The notes beneath the pieces were generated by a model that saw only the letters and a list, made by a program, of their open reading frames with translations, did not search any database and had not been told where the DNA came from. A stretch of 64,000 nucleotides of DNA, from assembly GCA_030817875.1 (NCBI GenBank), contig JAUSZU010000001.1:5022001-5086000 (forward strand), written 5' to 3'. Every line of letters starts with the position of its first letter. Positions within the stretch are counted from its first letter, which is position 1. A program made the translations under genes and the position numbers. This DNA comes from Flavobacterium sp. W4I14. Its GTDB lineage: Bacteria; Bacteroidota; Bacteroidia; Sphingobacteriales; Sphingobacteriaceae. Positions 26,446 through 35,461 of this stretch are shown here, one piece after another.

Positions 26446-27783
26446 CTATCTGCCAAATGGCATTTTAGGCATACCTTTCATCATTGCTGCTGCGGCTGCC
26501 GGGTTAGAAAACTGCTTCATCATTTTACGCATATCTTCAAACTGCTTAATCAGCTTAGTAACTTCTTCTACCTTGCTGCCCGAACCTTTTGCAATACGTA
26601 AACGACGGCTTTGCTGGATACTATCTGGGTTTTCTTTTTCAAACGGAGTCATTGAGTTAATAATTGCTTCAATTGATTTAAAGGCATCATCCTGAATATC
26701 TACGTTCTTCATCATTTTGCCTACCCCAGGTATCATACCCATCAGATCTTTCATGTTACCCATTTTCTTGATCTGCTGAATCTGGTTGTAGAAATCGTTG
26801 AAATCGAATTTATTCTTGCGGATTTTTTTCTGAAGTTCTGCTGCCTCTTTCTCATCGAACTGCATCTGTGCACGTTCAACAAGTGATACCACATCACCCA
26901 TACCCAAAATACGCGATGCCATACGGTCTGGATAGAAAACATCAAGTGCTTCCATTTTCTCGCCGGTACCGATAAATTTAATCGGCTTGTTTACCACCGA
27001 TTTAATTGAAAGCGCTGCCCCACCGCGGGTATCGCCATCTAATTTGGTTAAAACAACTCCCGTAAAATCAAGCCTGTCATTAAATATTTTGGCTGTATTT
27101 ACCGCATCCTGACCGGTCATCGAATCCACTACGAATAAAATCTCGTGCGGCTGGGTTTTGGCCTTAACTTCAGATATTTCGTTCATTAAAGATTCGTCGA
27201 TCGCTAAACGACCTGCGGTATCTATAATGATGACGTTATTTCCATTTTCTTTACCATGTGCAATACCTTCTAAAGCAATGCCAACAGGATCGTTTGATGC
27301 ACGGTTAGCGTAAACTGAAACACCAACCGAGGTTCCTAAAACTTCCAGTTGATCTACAGCCGCCGGGCGGTACATATCGCCTGCAACCAATAAAGGTTTT
27401 TTACCCTTGCCTTTTAAATGTAAAGCCAGTTTACCTGCGAAAGTAGTTTTACCCGCACCGTTTAAACCCGCAATTAAGATAATGGTAGGATTTGCTTTAG
27501 TATCTAACTCTGTAACTTCGCCACCCATTAACGCTGCAAGTTCATCGTTCATTATTTTGGTAAGCAATTGACCCGGAGAAACTGCCGTAAGCACGTTTTG
27601 CCCCAAAGCTTTTTGCCTCACATCATCGGTAAATGCTTTTGCTGTTTTATAGTTAACATCGGCATCTAATAATGCTTTACGGATCTCTTTCATGGTTTCT
27701 GCCACGTTGATTTCCGTAATGCTGCCTTGTCCCTTTAGTACTTTAAATGCTCTGTCTAGCTTGTCCTGTAAATTATCAAACAT
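26446..27783 (-). CDS. ffh: Signal recognition particle protein Ffh
   Basis: The 445-residue GTPase binds signal sequences of nascent inner-membrane proteins and docks with FtsY. It has an N-domain helical bundle, the G-domain with GLNGAGKTTFAGKLA (P-loop, about residues 105-119), DTAGRLAID and TKLDGDTRGGAALS. A Met-rich M-domain ends the protein (GNMKDLMGMIPGVGKMMKN and the C-terminal AAAAAMMKGMPKMPFGR). Length matches the family. I did not see an SRP RNA gene nearby. Confidence 0.97.
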   Translation of the reverse strand: MFDNLQDKLDRAFKVLKGQGSITEINVAETMKEIRKALLDADVNYKTAKAFTDDVRQKALGQNVLTAVSPGQLLTKIMNDELAALMGGEVTELDTKANPTIILIAGLNGAGKTTFAGKLALHLKGKGKKPLLVAGDMYRPAAVDQLEVLGTSVGVSVYANRASNDPVGIALEGIAHGKENGNNVIIIDTAGRLAIDESLMNEISEVKAKTQPHEILFVVDSMTGQDAVNTAKIFNDRLDFTGVVLTKLDGDTRGGAALSIKSVVNKPIKFIGTGEKMEALDVFYPDRMASRILGMGDVVSLVERAQMQFDEKEAAELQKKIRKNKFDFNDFYNQIQQIKKMGNMKDLMGMIPGVGKMMKNVDIQDDAFKSIEAIINSMTPFEKENPDSIQQSRRLRIAKGSGSKVEEVTKLIKQFEDMRKMMKQFSNPAAAAAMMKGMPKMPFGR

Positions 27784-27975
27784 CTTTTTTTAAGCTAAAA
27801 GCTTCATGCCGAAAGGCAAAAAGCTGGTTGTTTTTAATAAAAGGCAAATGTATCAAATTTTGCTTGTAAATCTTAGCAACTCAAAGTCAAAACTTTAGGA
27901 AGGTGAATATTAAATTTTTCTTTTGGTGCAACATTTTGTTTAGGGCATGGTCTTATACCTAACTAACCTAAACGA

Positions 27976-30399
27976 ATGAAACGCTGTATCCTCCTTTTTT
28001 TTATATTTATTTGTGCTTTTTCCCAAGCCCAGGATATTTCGAAACAGCGCCAGCTGCAAGCAAAAAGATCGCTGCAAATCCCGAAAATAGACGGTATTTT
28101 AGATGATGGGTGTTGGAATAATGTTCCAATTGCTACTGATTTTATTCAGATCAGGCCAAATCCGGGAAAGATAGAAACTCATGATCGGCGTACAGAAATG
28201 AAGGTGCTTTATGATGATGTTGCGATTTATGTTTATGCCCGGATGTACGATCACCCTGACAGTGTTTCGCACGAATTGGTGTCGAGGGATAATATTGGCA
28301 ATGCCGATTTCATTTCAATTATTGTTGATCCCTTTTATGATAAGATGAATGGGAATGGCTTTTTCGTTACCGCTGCCGGTGTTCAGTTTGATGCTAAATA
28401 CTCGCAGGTTGGTGATGAAGATGCAAACTGGAACGCGGTGTGGGAAAGTGCTGTTAAAATTGATGATAAAGGCTGGACCTGCGAAATGAAGATCCCTTAT
28501 TCGGCCCTGCGTTTCTCTGGTAAGGATATCCAGAACTGGGGTTTGAATTTTAGCCGCAGGATACAGCGGAGCAATACGCAGACATTTTGGAATTTTGTAG
28601 ACCCTAAAGTAAACGGTTTTATCAACCAAGAGGGGCTGTGGATGGGCATAAAAGATGTTAAACCTCCGTTAAGATTATCTTTTTCGCCATATATTTCAGC
28701 TTATGTAAACCATTATCCGGTTAATTTGCCCGGGGTAAAAAACACAACCTCTCGGTTTAACGGGGGGATGGATGTTAAATACGGCATCAACAATAGTTTT
28801 ACGCTGGACATGACTTTAGTACCCGATTTTGGGCAAGTACAATCTGATAACCGGATATTAAACCTCACTCCTTTTGAAGTGAAATTTAATGAAAACCGGC
28901 AGTTTTTTACAGAAGGAACAGAATTGTTTAACAAAGGCGACCTGTTTTATTCGAAGCGCATCGGTTCTATTCCATCCTATTATAATTACAGCGGGGTAGG
29001 CAGCAGTGATAAAATTGTAAAAGATCAAACTGAAGCTAAGGTATTAAACGCCACAAAAATTTCAGGACGGACAGCAAAAGGCCTGGGGATTGGGATATTT
29101 AATGCCATTACCAATAGCATGGAAACCGAAGTAGAGGATGCTCAAGGTAACCTTCGTATGGTAGAAACGCAACCGCTCACCAATTATAATATTCTGGTTT
29201 TCGATCAGTCGTTAAAAAACAACAGTTCGGCTACGTTTATCAACACAAATGTACTTAGGCAAGGTTCTGCTTACGATGCCAATGTAAGTGCGCTGCTTTT
29301 CAATTTAAACAATAAAGGCAATAAATATTTCGTAAATGGCGGGGGCAAAATGAGCTATTTACGGGGTGAGGAATCGAGCACGGGTTATAGTTACACCTTA
29401 CGGTTTGGAAAACAGAGCGGCAATTTTACCTGGAGCTACAATCAGGTATATGCAGATGATAAATTTGATCCATCAGATATGGGTTTCTTTACCAATAACA
29501 ACTTTTTAGATCAGCGGATTGGTATTGGTTATAACGTATACAAGCCAAGCAAATGGTATAATCAATTTGAAAGTTGGCTTAATCTAAATTATTCTCGCAG
29601 GGCAATACCGAGTGCTTACCAAAAAATCGGTACAAACACAGGCTATTGGGTTCAATTTAAAAATCAATGGTCGGCAGAGTTTGATTTAAGTGTAGATAGA
29701 AAAGGAAACGACTTTTACGAAGCCCGAAATGGACAAATGTATCAGGTGCCAGGAAATTTTGGTGTTGCCTTGTATATAAATCCCAACCGTGCTAAAGCCT
29801 ATAATTTTGGTGGAAATGTTCGTTATTTTGAGCAAAAACTTTTTGGCGGCAAACAGTATAACTTTTACTTTTTCCAGAACCTGAGGTTAAATGATAAGAT
29901 TGCTTTTGGTTTAGACCTGAACTTTAACCCGAACTACGATTATGTAAACTGGGTAACCGCACAAGGTGATCAAGCTATCTTCTCTAAATACGACCGCAGA
30001 ACGGTAGAAAACTCATTTGATGCTAAATACACCTTTACCAACTTAATGGGGCTAACCGTTGTACTAAGACATTATTGGAGCGATAGAAGAAATAAAGAGT
30101 TTTACCTGCTACAGCCTGATGGCCATTTAACCGATTACGAAGGGCCAGCACTAACCGGGATGGATAGAAACTATAATGTGTTTAATATTGATTTGATTTA
30201 TACCTGGCAGTTTGCTCCGGGCAGCACCCTTTCTGTTTCGTACAAGGATGCGGCCGAAACTTATGATACTTTTTACACGCAACGTTATAATAAAAATTTG
30301 AGCGGAATTTTAAATGCCCCCCAGAATAACAGCCTTTCGGTAAAGGTTTTGTATTATGTAGATTACCTCGATTTAAAGAAAAAAAGGAAAAAGGTTTAA
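27976..30399 (+). CDS. DUF5916 outer-membrane protein with CBM9-like domain
   Basis: The 807-residue protein has a signal peptide (MKRCILLFFIFICAFSQAQ). A CBM9/DOMON-like domain follows (about residues 30-225; LQIPKIDGILDDGCWNNV and SYSALRFSGKD-like PYSALRFSGKD). A large DUF5916 region with many alternating aromatic strands follows, typical of outer-membrane beta-barrels. Members are widespread in Bacteroidota, usually near TonB systems or hydrolases, and their ligand is not established. It converges with the AraC regulator gene; a 32-bp palindrome separates the two. Confidence 0.85.
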   Translation: MKRCILLFFIFICAFSQAQDISKQRQLQAKRSLQIPKIDGILDDGCWNNVPIATDFIQIRPNPGKIETHDRRTEMKVLYDDVAIYVYARMYDHPDSVSHELVSRDNIGNADFISIIVDPFYDKMNGNGFFVTAAGVQFDAKYSQVGDEDANWNAVWESAVKIDDKGWTCEMKIPYSALRFSGKDIQNWGLNFSRRIQRSNTQTFWNFVDPKVNGFINQEGLWMGIKDVKPPLRLSFSPYISAYVNHYPVNLPGVKNTTSRFNGGMDVKYGINNSFTLDMTLVPDFGQVQSDNRILNLTPFEVKFNENRQFFTEGTELFNKGDLFYSKRIGSIPSYYNYSGVGSSDKIVKDQTEAKVLNATKISGRTAKGLGIGIFNAITNSMETEVEDAQGNLRMVETQPLTNYNILVFDQSLKNNSSATFINTNVLRQGSAYDANVSALLFNLNNKGNKYFVNGGGKMSYLRGEESSTGYSYTLRFGKQSGNFTWSYNQVYADDKFDPSDMGFFTNNNFLDQRIGIGYNVYKPSKWYNQFESWLNLNYSRRAIPSAYQKIGTNTGYWVQFKNQWSAEFDLSVDRKGNDFYEARNGQMYQVPGNFGVALYINPNRAKAYNFGGNVRYFEQKLFGGKQYNFYFFQNLRLNDKIAFGLDLNFNPNYDYVNWVTAQGDQAIFSKYDRRTVENSFDAKYTFTNLMGLTVVLRHYWSDRRNKEFYLLQPDGHLTDYEGPALTGMDRNYNVFNIDLIYTWQFAPGSTLSVSYKDAAETYDTFYTQRYNKNLSGILNAPQNNSLSVKVLYYVDYLDLKKKRKKV

Positions 30400-30410
30400 G
30401 TTTTGGCCGT

Positions 30411-30442
30411 TCCTGGCCTTGGGTTTAAACCCAAGGCTAGGA
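30411..30442. terminator. 32-bp palindrome between converging genes
   Basis: TCCTGGCCTTGGGTTT is followed directly by AAACCCAAGGCTAGGA, a near-perfect (one G-T) inverted repeat. It has no T-run, so it may be either a terminator or a member of the intergenic inverted-repeat families. Confidence 0.5.
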
Positions 30443-30479
30443 AATGTGCACCCTAAGACTAAAGACGGTGAACTAAGGA

Positions 30480-31475
30480 CTAACCTTGCCTTGCTTTACC
30501 AGGGCTTACGCCGAATTTTTTACTAAAGGCACTGCCGAAATGCTGCACCGAAGAATAGCCCAATTCGTCGGAAATATTCTTGATGTTTTTGCTGCTATCG
30601 GCCAGGAGTTCTTTGGCCCGCATCAATTTATAATCGCTTAAATAGCCAAAAACGGTATTCTGGAAAACCTCTTTAAAGCCTTGTTTCAGTTTAAATTCAT
30701 TTATGCCCGCAACCTTTGCCAGTTCGGTTAAACATGGCGGGTGATTGGCATTGGCTAACAGGTATTCTCGTGCATAATAAATGCGGTCTTTATCGTAGGT
30801 CGATTTAATAGTAGAAGTGTCGGTTTTTTTTGCTGCAAGTTCAAAAGCCTGGGCTTGTAATGCCAAAAGTTCGAGGCATTTAGACTGCAAAAACAAGAGC
30901 TTTAATCCACCGGTAAACTGGCAGTTCATAATATCATTTATACAACTGTGCATGGCTAAGCTGATGGGCAGGTTTTCTGATGAAAGCTCTACCGAACGGT
31001 TGTTCATGATTTTGTCGGCAAAGTTTTTTAGCAAAATGCTGCTTTCGCCAGTTAAATCAACAAAACGTGACCTTTCGAAATTTACCTCGAAAAATTTATG
31101 CGGCCCCCCTACCGAAAATTCTGCCATCCCATCAAAATCAGGACTATAAATAATATTATGCTGATTGGCTTTGATATCCAGGCGTTTGTTGGTGAGGTAA
31201 TTTTCCATAATCCCGCCGCCTGTAATTGAAAAATGAAGCTCAACCATATCTGGCTCATCAAAAGATTTAATGCGCAGGCGGCTCTTTTTCACGAGCATAT
31301 CGCCGTAAACAATGTAAATACCCGAAAAAGCGATCTCTACAATCTCTGCATCGCCAAAGGGAAAGCTGTATTTGTCCCTTCTTTCGGTTACCAGTGCCTG
31401 ATTAAATTCGTTATTGTCGAACTTGTTACCAACAATATAGTATTTATCGTCACCATCGAAAATGTTTAAAGCCAT
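30480..31475 (-). CDS. AraC-family transcriptional regulator
   Basis: The 331-residue protein has an N-terminal effector-binding-like region and a C-terminal double helix-turn-helix (about residues 230-328). The HTH part includes LTELAKVAGINEFKLKQGF and ISDELGYSSVQHFGSAFSKK. The layout is that of AraC/YbtA-like regulators of siderophore uptake. It is divergent from the siderophore-interacting protein gene, and the 96-bp space between them carries a tandem 17-bp operator-like repeat. That makes it the likely regulator of that gene and perhaps of itself. Confidence 0.9.
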   Translation of the reverse strand: MALNIFDGDDKYYIVGNKFDNNEFNQALVTERRDKYSFPFGDAEIVEIAFSGIYIVYGDMLVKKSRLRIKSFDEPDMVELHFSITGGGIMENYLTNKRLDIKANQHNIIYSPDFDGMAEFSVGGPHKFFEVNFERSRFVDLTGESSILLKNFADKIMNNRSVELSSENLPISLAMHSCINDIMNCQFTGGLKLLFLQSKCLELLALQAQAFELAAKKTDTSTIKSTYDKDRIYYAREYLLANANHPPCLTELAKVAGINEFKLKQGFKEVFQNTVFGYLSDYKLMRAKELLADSSKNIKNISDELGYSSVQHFGSAFSKKFGVSPGKARQG

Positions 31476-31477
31476 AA

Positions 31478-31515
31478 AATCCTTTTGATATAAACTTTAA
31501 TCCTTTTGGTATAAA
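31478..31515 (+). promoter_or_regulatory. Tandem 17-bp direct repeat, likely AraC-type operator
   Basis: AATCCTTTTGATATAAA (31478-31494) and AATCCTTTTGGTATAAA (31499-31515) differ at one base and are offset by 21 bp, two helical turns. The arrangement is the same as araI1/I2 of E. coli. The second unit overlaps the place where the -33 element of the rightward promoter should be. The first unit begins 3 bp from the regulator's start codon, fitting autoregulation. Confidence 0.65.
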
Positions 31516-31536
31516 AAGATGCGTTTGTTAGACAAT

Positions 31537-31544
31537 TACTTTTG
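31537..31544 (+). promoter_or_regulatory. -7 box for the siderophore-interacting gene
   Basis: TACTTTTG matches TAnnTTTG exactly, 27 bp before the ATG at 31572. There is no TTTG at -33, as expected for an activator-dependent promoter. It overlaps the TTG at 31542, arguing against that as a start. Confidence 0.55.
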
Positions 31545-31571
31545 TTCAAAGTTACTAAACAAAAGAATACG

Positions 31572-32303
31572 ATGCCAAAATTACCATCATGGCTGGCCAA
31601 CACTATGGAAAAAGTGATCAGCAATAAAATATATCAGGTAGAAGTTGTTGAAACTAAAATGTTGAGCAGCAACTTAAAGTGCGTTACTTTTAAAGGCGAT
31701 TTTTTCGATGTCAAATTTATTCCTGGGATGGAAGTGCTATTTAGGGTTAATGCCAATGAATATAGGCATTATACTTTATCTAGCTTTGATGAAGCGCACG
31801 AAACCTGCGAGGTTATTTTTTACTTAAACAGACAAGGGCCGGGTCATAGCTTAGCTGTGAATATCCAAAAAGGAGACCATTTGAAACTTATTGTAGATCG
31901 TGCGAAGGTAAAATACAATGAAGAATCCAATCAGCATTTCTTTTTTGGCGACGAAACCAGCCTGGGCCTGTACGAATCGCTTGGAAAAAAAGTGATCGAC
32001 GAAGATGTTGAATACTTTGGAGTTTTGGAGCTTCAGGAAGAAAACCTGAATTCTGTTGATCACCTTAAGTTATTGATCGATACCGTGCCTTCTGATGTAA
32101 ATGCCCCGGCAAAAAATGCCATTAACTGGATGGAAAATATGCATCCATTATGCTGGGAAATGTGGCAAAATGCTACTTTTTATTTAACTGGCAGGGCCAA
32201 ATCGGTACAACAATTTAAAAAATACCTAAAGCAAAGAGGAGTAAGATTCAGGCAGATTATCACGATGCCATATTGGGAAGTAGGTAAGGTTGGTGGCGCC
32301 TAA
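31572..32303 (+). CDS. Siderophore-interacting protein (FAD-dependent ferric reductase-like)
   Basis: A 243-residue protein of the ViuB/SIP group of flavoprotein ferric-siderophore reductases, which release iron in the cytoplasm by reducing Fe(III). The FAD-binding region shows RHYTLSSFD (about residues 60-68) and GPGHSLA, and the NAD-binding-like half has FFFGDETSLG. The start at 31572 (MPKLPSWLAN) is preferred over an in-frame TTG that falls in the -7 box. It is divergent from an AraC regulator, the usual layout for siderophore use. No siderophore receptor gene is adjacent. Confidence 0.87.
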   Translation: MPKLPSWLANTMEKVISNKIYQVEVVETKMLSSNLKCVTFKGDFFDVKFIPGMEVLFRVNANEYRHYTLSSFDEAHETCEVIFYLNRQGPGHSLAVNIQKGDHLKLIVDRAKVKYNEESNQHFFFGDETSLGLYESLGKKVIDEDVEYFGVLELQEENLNSVDHLKLLIDTVPSDVNAPAKNAINWMENMHPLCWEMWQNATFYLTGRAKSVQQFKKYLKQRGVRFRQIITMPYWEVGKVGGA

Positions 32304-32305
32304 AC

Positions 32306-33310
32306 CTATCTGGGGAAGGTAAAGCCAAAACCCAGCGCCAGAGTTTGGTTCGCCTGTATTTTGTTTGTGCCCGTATCATCATCAAACAACAATACACCAG
32401 TTAAGCTGGTATTCATGAATCTGTTAATTTTTGCTGTTAAAGCAATATCTAACCTGTGGTCAATTTTACTAGCCCTAAAATCCTTGTATGGAATGAACAT
32501 TGCATATCGGGCTTTTAGATTTGTATTGGTAAAAATATCCTTATCGAAAGCACTTACAATTTGAAAAGCCAGCTCGTTTTTAAAGTTTTTTCCTTTTTCA
32601 ACTGCATAAACCTCGTTTTTATTGTCGTAAACCGCTGTGTCGAGTACAAAAGTCTGTCTGGCTGTACCTGTACCAATCCGGGTTGAGAAATATTTAACAG
32701 GTTTATACTCAAAACCGATAGATTCGGTTAAATAACCTGGTGCCATAAATTTAGAAATCAAAACCTGTTGCTCATCTCCATTCCCATCCCTAAAGTATCT
32801 GAAGCCTTTATCAAACTGAGATTCAAAACTTACCGATCCAAAAAAGAACCAGCTTTTGGAAAGTTGGAAAGAGGCTTTATTATCCCAAAAAATACGGTCG
32901 TTGGTTTTCTTTTGCAACTGATCTTTATTTTTGATTTTACCATATTGCAAAACAAGTTCACTGATATAACTATAGCTGTTTTTATTATATTCTGCTTTCC
33001 AGTTTAATAAACCGCCAACTGCCACAGAGTTAGTACCCCCGCCTTTCCAGTTGTTACTGAACTGCGCCTGGTTAACATTGATGCCGATGTTGGTTCTTGT
33101 TTTCCAATAATTAATCTTGGCGTTTACCACCAAAGGCTTAATTTTTACGGGTTCAAAGTTTAATGGTCCTTGTCTGCTCGGCAAAGGGCTACGCTTTAAT
33201 TTTATATTCAGGTCTTTTGTATTGATCGGAATAGTATCAATTTCCTGTGCATATAATTTTGTAGAGCAGAAACTTAGAATCAGGATTATGGCAGCTAAAC
33301 AGTTCTTCAT
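32306..33310 (-). CDS. DUF3078 outer-membrane-like protein
   Basis: The 334-residue protein has a signal peptide (MKNCLAAIILILSFCSTKLYAQ). The DUF3078 pattern follows: WKTRTNIGINVNQAQFSNNW and GGTNSVAVGGLLNWKAEY, then alternating aromatic strands to a C-terminal Phe-rich end (LALGFGFTFPR) typical of outer-membrane barrels. Its role is not established. The stop is 2 bp from the stop of the siderophore-interacting gene, so the two genes converge with almost no space. Confidence 0.85.
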   Translation of the reverse strand: MKNCLAAIILILSFCSTKLYAQEIDTIPINTKDLNIKLKRSPLPSRQGPLNFEPVKIKPLVVNAKINYWKTRTNIGINVNQAQFSNNWKGGGTNSVAVGGLLNWKAEYNKNSYSYISELVLQYGKIKNKDQLQKKTNDRIFWDNKASFQLSKSWFFFGSVSFESQFDKGFRYFRDGNGDEQQVLISKFMAPGYLTESIGFEYKPVKYFSTRIGTGTARQTFVLDTAVYDNKNEVYAVEKGKNFKNELAFQIVSAFDKDIFTNTNLKARYAMFIPYKDFRASKIDHRLDIALTAKINRFMNTSLTGVLLFDDDTGTNKIQANQTLALGFGFTFPR

Positions 33311-33404
33311 TACCTACAAAGAAAAAGAAAAATTTTAGAGATAAAAAGCATTTAACAAAATGATTGTCAGATTGACAATTGAATGGAAGCTGAAAACTAT
33401 TGTT

Positions 33405-33728
33405 TCAGATCTTTTTAAACCAGCCGTACCAATTACCCTTTTTTAGGTATTTTAAATCATTTTCATGTTTATAGGCTTCCTTTTCAAAAACGATGTTGCG
33501 GTAGGCTAAATCATGGTTCCGGCATTTAATAAGATTAACCAGATAGTTAACCAGATATAAAATATAAAAGGGGAAAATAAGCAATTCCAACTGCTGGCGT
33601 AAATGGATTTTTTCGTGGTTAATAATGATTGGGTCGCTTTTAAACCGCGACGATTTTAACAGGATAAATGGAAAGATTGCCATGCCCGCTGCCGGGAGTT
33701 TTTTAACAATGATGATTGGCGGCCTCAC
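33405..33728 (-). CDS. Small HExxH-containing membrane-associated protein
   Basis: A 107-residue protein with a zinc-protease-like HEKIH motif (about residues 38-42) followed by a hydrophobic segment (LLIFPFYILYLVNYLVNLI, about 49-67), then a charged tail. The motif and hydrophobic helix resemble the core of M48/M56-type membrane peptidases, but the protein is too short to be a full one. Its start overlaps the end of the upstream gene by 4 bp (ATGA), so the two are translationally coupled. Activity unproven. Confidence 0.65.
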   Translation of the reverse strand: MRPPIIIVKKLPAAGMAIFPFILLKSSRFKSDPIIINHEKIHLRQQLELLIFPFYILYLVNYLVNLIKCRNHDLAYRNIVFEKEAYKHENDLKYLKKGNWYGWFKKI

Positions 33729-34477
33729 AGCTTATCGATGGTTATTTTAGGTAATGGAGGCAATTGCAGTGCTTTTGGGTTTAACCTGTAGCTTTTATAG
33801 GCATTTCTGATAAACTGGTTAAAGGAATAATCAGTGGCATCGAGCACAAACTGGTAAGTTGGGCGGTATTGCTGCATAAAATCAGTAAGTTCAGCATCTT
33901 TTATGCCTAGTACCTGGCTAACCAGACTGGCGCTGAAACGATAATCGATCAAGTCTTCACGATAATCTTTTTCGAGGATTTTTTGCAGGTGGCGGGCATT
34001 TCTTCCTTGCTTGCTTAACAGATTATAGATCGCATCGATGCCTAAACCAACACCGCCGTTACCTAAATTCAATAAATCTTTACTACTTCCTTTCATGGTT
34101 TGGTAACGATATTCCTGAACATTTTTTTCGTATTGCTGCTGCGGACTTAATCTTTTTTGTTGAATAAGTACATCGCGCAGTCTTATGCCCAACGATCTGA
34201 GTTGAAAGTATGCGGCAGTTTGTCCCTTAAAAACAATTGTATCTACCCCGTAGCCCGATAAAGCTGCAACCAAGGTATCCCCTGGTAAAGCAAAAGTGCT
34301 AAACTCGCCTTTCGTATTGTTGTATAAACCATCGCCTGTGCGGATGTTATAGATATAAACCTTGGCCAAACGCTGCTTGGTTTCTTTATCAATAACAATT
34401 CCCTGCACAGGTTTATTTTGTGCATGAAGCGACGTAGAGAAGCCGAAAGCAAGTATAAAGGGAATAAAAAATTTCAT
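33725..34477 (-). CDS. Secreted CarboxypepD_reg-like protein
   Basis: The 250-residue exported protein has a signal peptide (MKFFIPFILAFGFSTSLHAQ) and a carboxypeptidase-regulatory-like domain (about residues 24-95; VQGIVIDKETKQRLAKVYIY, NTKGEFSTFALPGDTLVAAL). The rest is polar and helical, as in the 10803-11438 protein. It overlaps the HEKIH gene by 4 bp, suggesting that the two products work together. Confidence 0.8.
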   Translation of the reverse strand: MKFFIPFILAFGFSTSLHAQNKPVQGIVIDKETKQRLAKVYIYNIRTGDGLYNNTKGEFSTFALPGDTLVAALSGYGVDTIVFKGQTAAYFQLRSLGIRLRDVLIQQKRLSPQQQYEKNVQEYRYQTMKGSSKDLLNLGNGGVGLGIDAIYNLLSKQGRNARHLQKILEKDYREDLIDYRFSASLVSQVLGIKDAELTDFMQQYRPTYQFVLDATDYSFNQFIRNAYKSYRLNPKALQLPPLPKITIDKL

Positions 34478-34525
34478 TAAGTTACAAAACTACAAATATC
34501 TGGCAGGCTATGTTTGTAGTTAACA

Positions 34526-35368
34526 TTATTTAACCTTAAGTATCTGACCTAGTTTAATGGCGTCGGTACTCATTTCGTTCAACATTTTTAACTGATCAAC
34601 TGTTAAATTAAAACGTTTTGCAATATTGTAGAGTGTATCTCCTTTAACAACGGTATAAGTACCATCGGCAAGAATGGGCTTAGCTCCAGCGGGTGGGGTT
34701 TCCACTGGCGTAAATTTAGCTTTTTCCTGCGGGATATTCTGATTGATCTCTGAAAAGACACGATCCTCCCTGGCAATCTTTTGCTTTTCGCTTTCCGGTT
34801 GATCGTATTGGTAAAGCTGGTATTTTTCGATGGTATTGATTAATAAATCTGGATATTTCGGATTGGTGGCATATCCGGCTGTTTTTAACCCCTGCGCCCA
34901 ACTTTTGTAATCGTTCTTATCCAATTGGAAGAGAAAGCTGTAACGTTTGCGCTTTAAAAATTCAGAGTGATCCCTGAACGATTCACGGGCATCCTTATAC
35001 ACCCTAAAACAGTCATTTTTTTGATCATCGTCCCGGAAGTAGTTTTTTCCCTTCCAGTCTGATGTACATTTAATACCAAAATGATTGTTTGCGTATTTGG
35101 CCAGGTCGCTGTTTCCACTGCCTGATTCTAAAATTCCCTGCGCCAATGTAATACTTGCAGGGATTCCGTTTGCATTCATTTCTTCAACTGCCACTCCTTT
35201 AAACTCATCAATGTAACTTAAAGTATTGTAACTTTTGTACGAATTGTTGTTGGCTTTGTTGGCTGCTTTTTCTATTTGTTTGTTGTTTTTAGAAAATTTC
35301 CGCGTACCGCAAGAACTAAAAAATATGAGTGTTGCGGCTATAAGGATGTAATGGCTGTATGAACGCAT
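34526..35368 (-). CDS. Lipoprotein glucosaminidase with C-terminal LysM
   Basis: The 280-residue protein has a lipoprotein signal (YILIAATLIFFSSCGTRK, Cys about 20). A glucosaminidase (GH73-type) domain covers about residues 58-195 (GIPASITLAQGILESGSGNS with the catalytic Glu, then NNHFGIKC). A LysM domain ends it (about 232-278; YTVVKGDTLYNIAKRFNLTV). It should cleave peptidoglycan glycan strands at the outer membrane. It is followed closely by a related glucosaminidase gene upstream, so the two are paralogues. No interaction partner is evident. Confidence 0.9.
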   Translation of the reverse strand: MRSYSHYILIAATLIFFSSCGTRKFSKNNKQIEKAANKANNNSYKSYNTLSYIDEFKGVAVEEMNANGIPASITLAQGILESGSGNSDLAKYANNHFGIKCTSDWKGKNYFRDDDQKNDCFRVYKDARESFRDHSEFLKRKRYSFLFQLDKNDYKSWAQGLKTAGYATNPKYPDLLINTIEKYQLYQYDQPESEKQKIAREDRVFSEINQNIPQEKAKFTPVETPPAGAKPILADGTYTVVKGDTLYNIAKRFNLTVDQLKMLNEMSTDAIKLGQILKVK

Positions 35369-35461
35369 TGATGTTATGATTATGTTTAATCGGTTAATTT
35401 GTTAGAATTGGTTAACTGTATGGCTTTATCGACTTTAGACTCATGGCTCCGGACTCACGGC

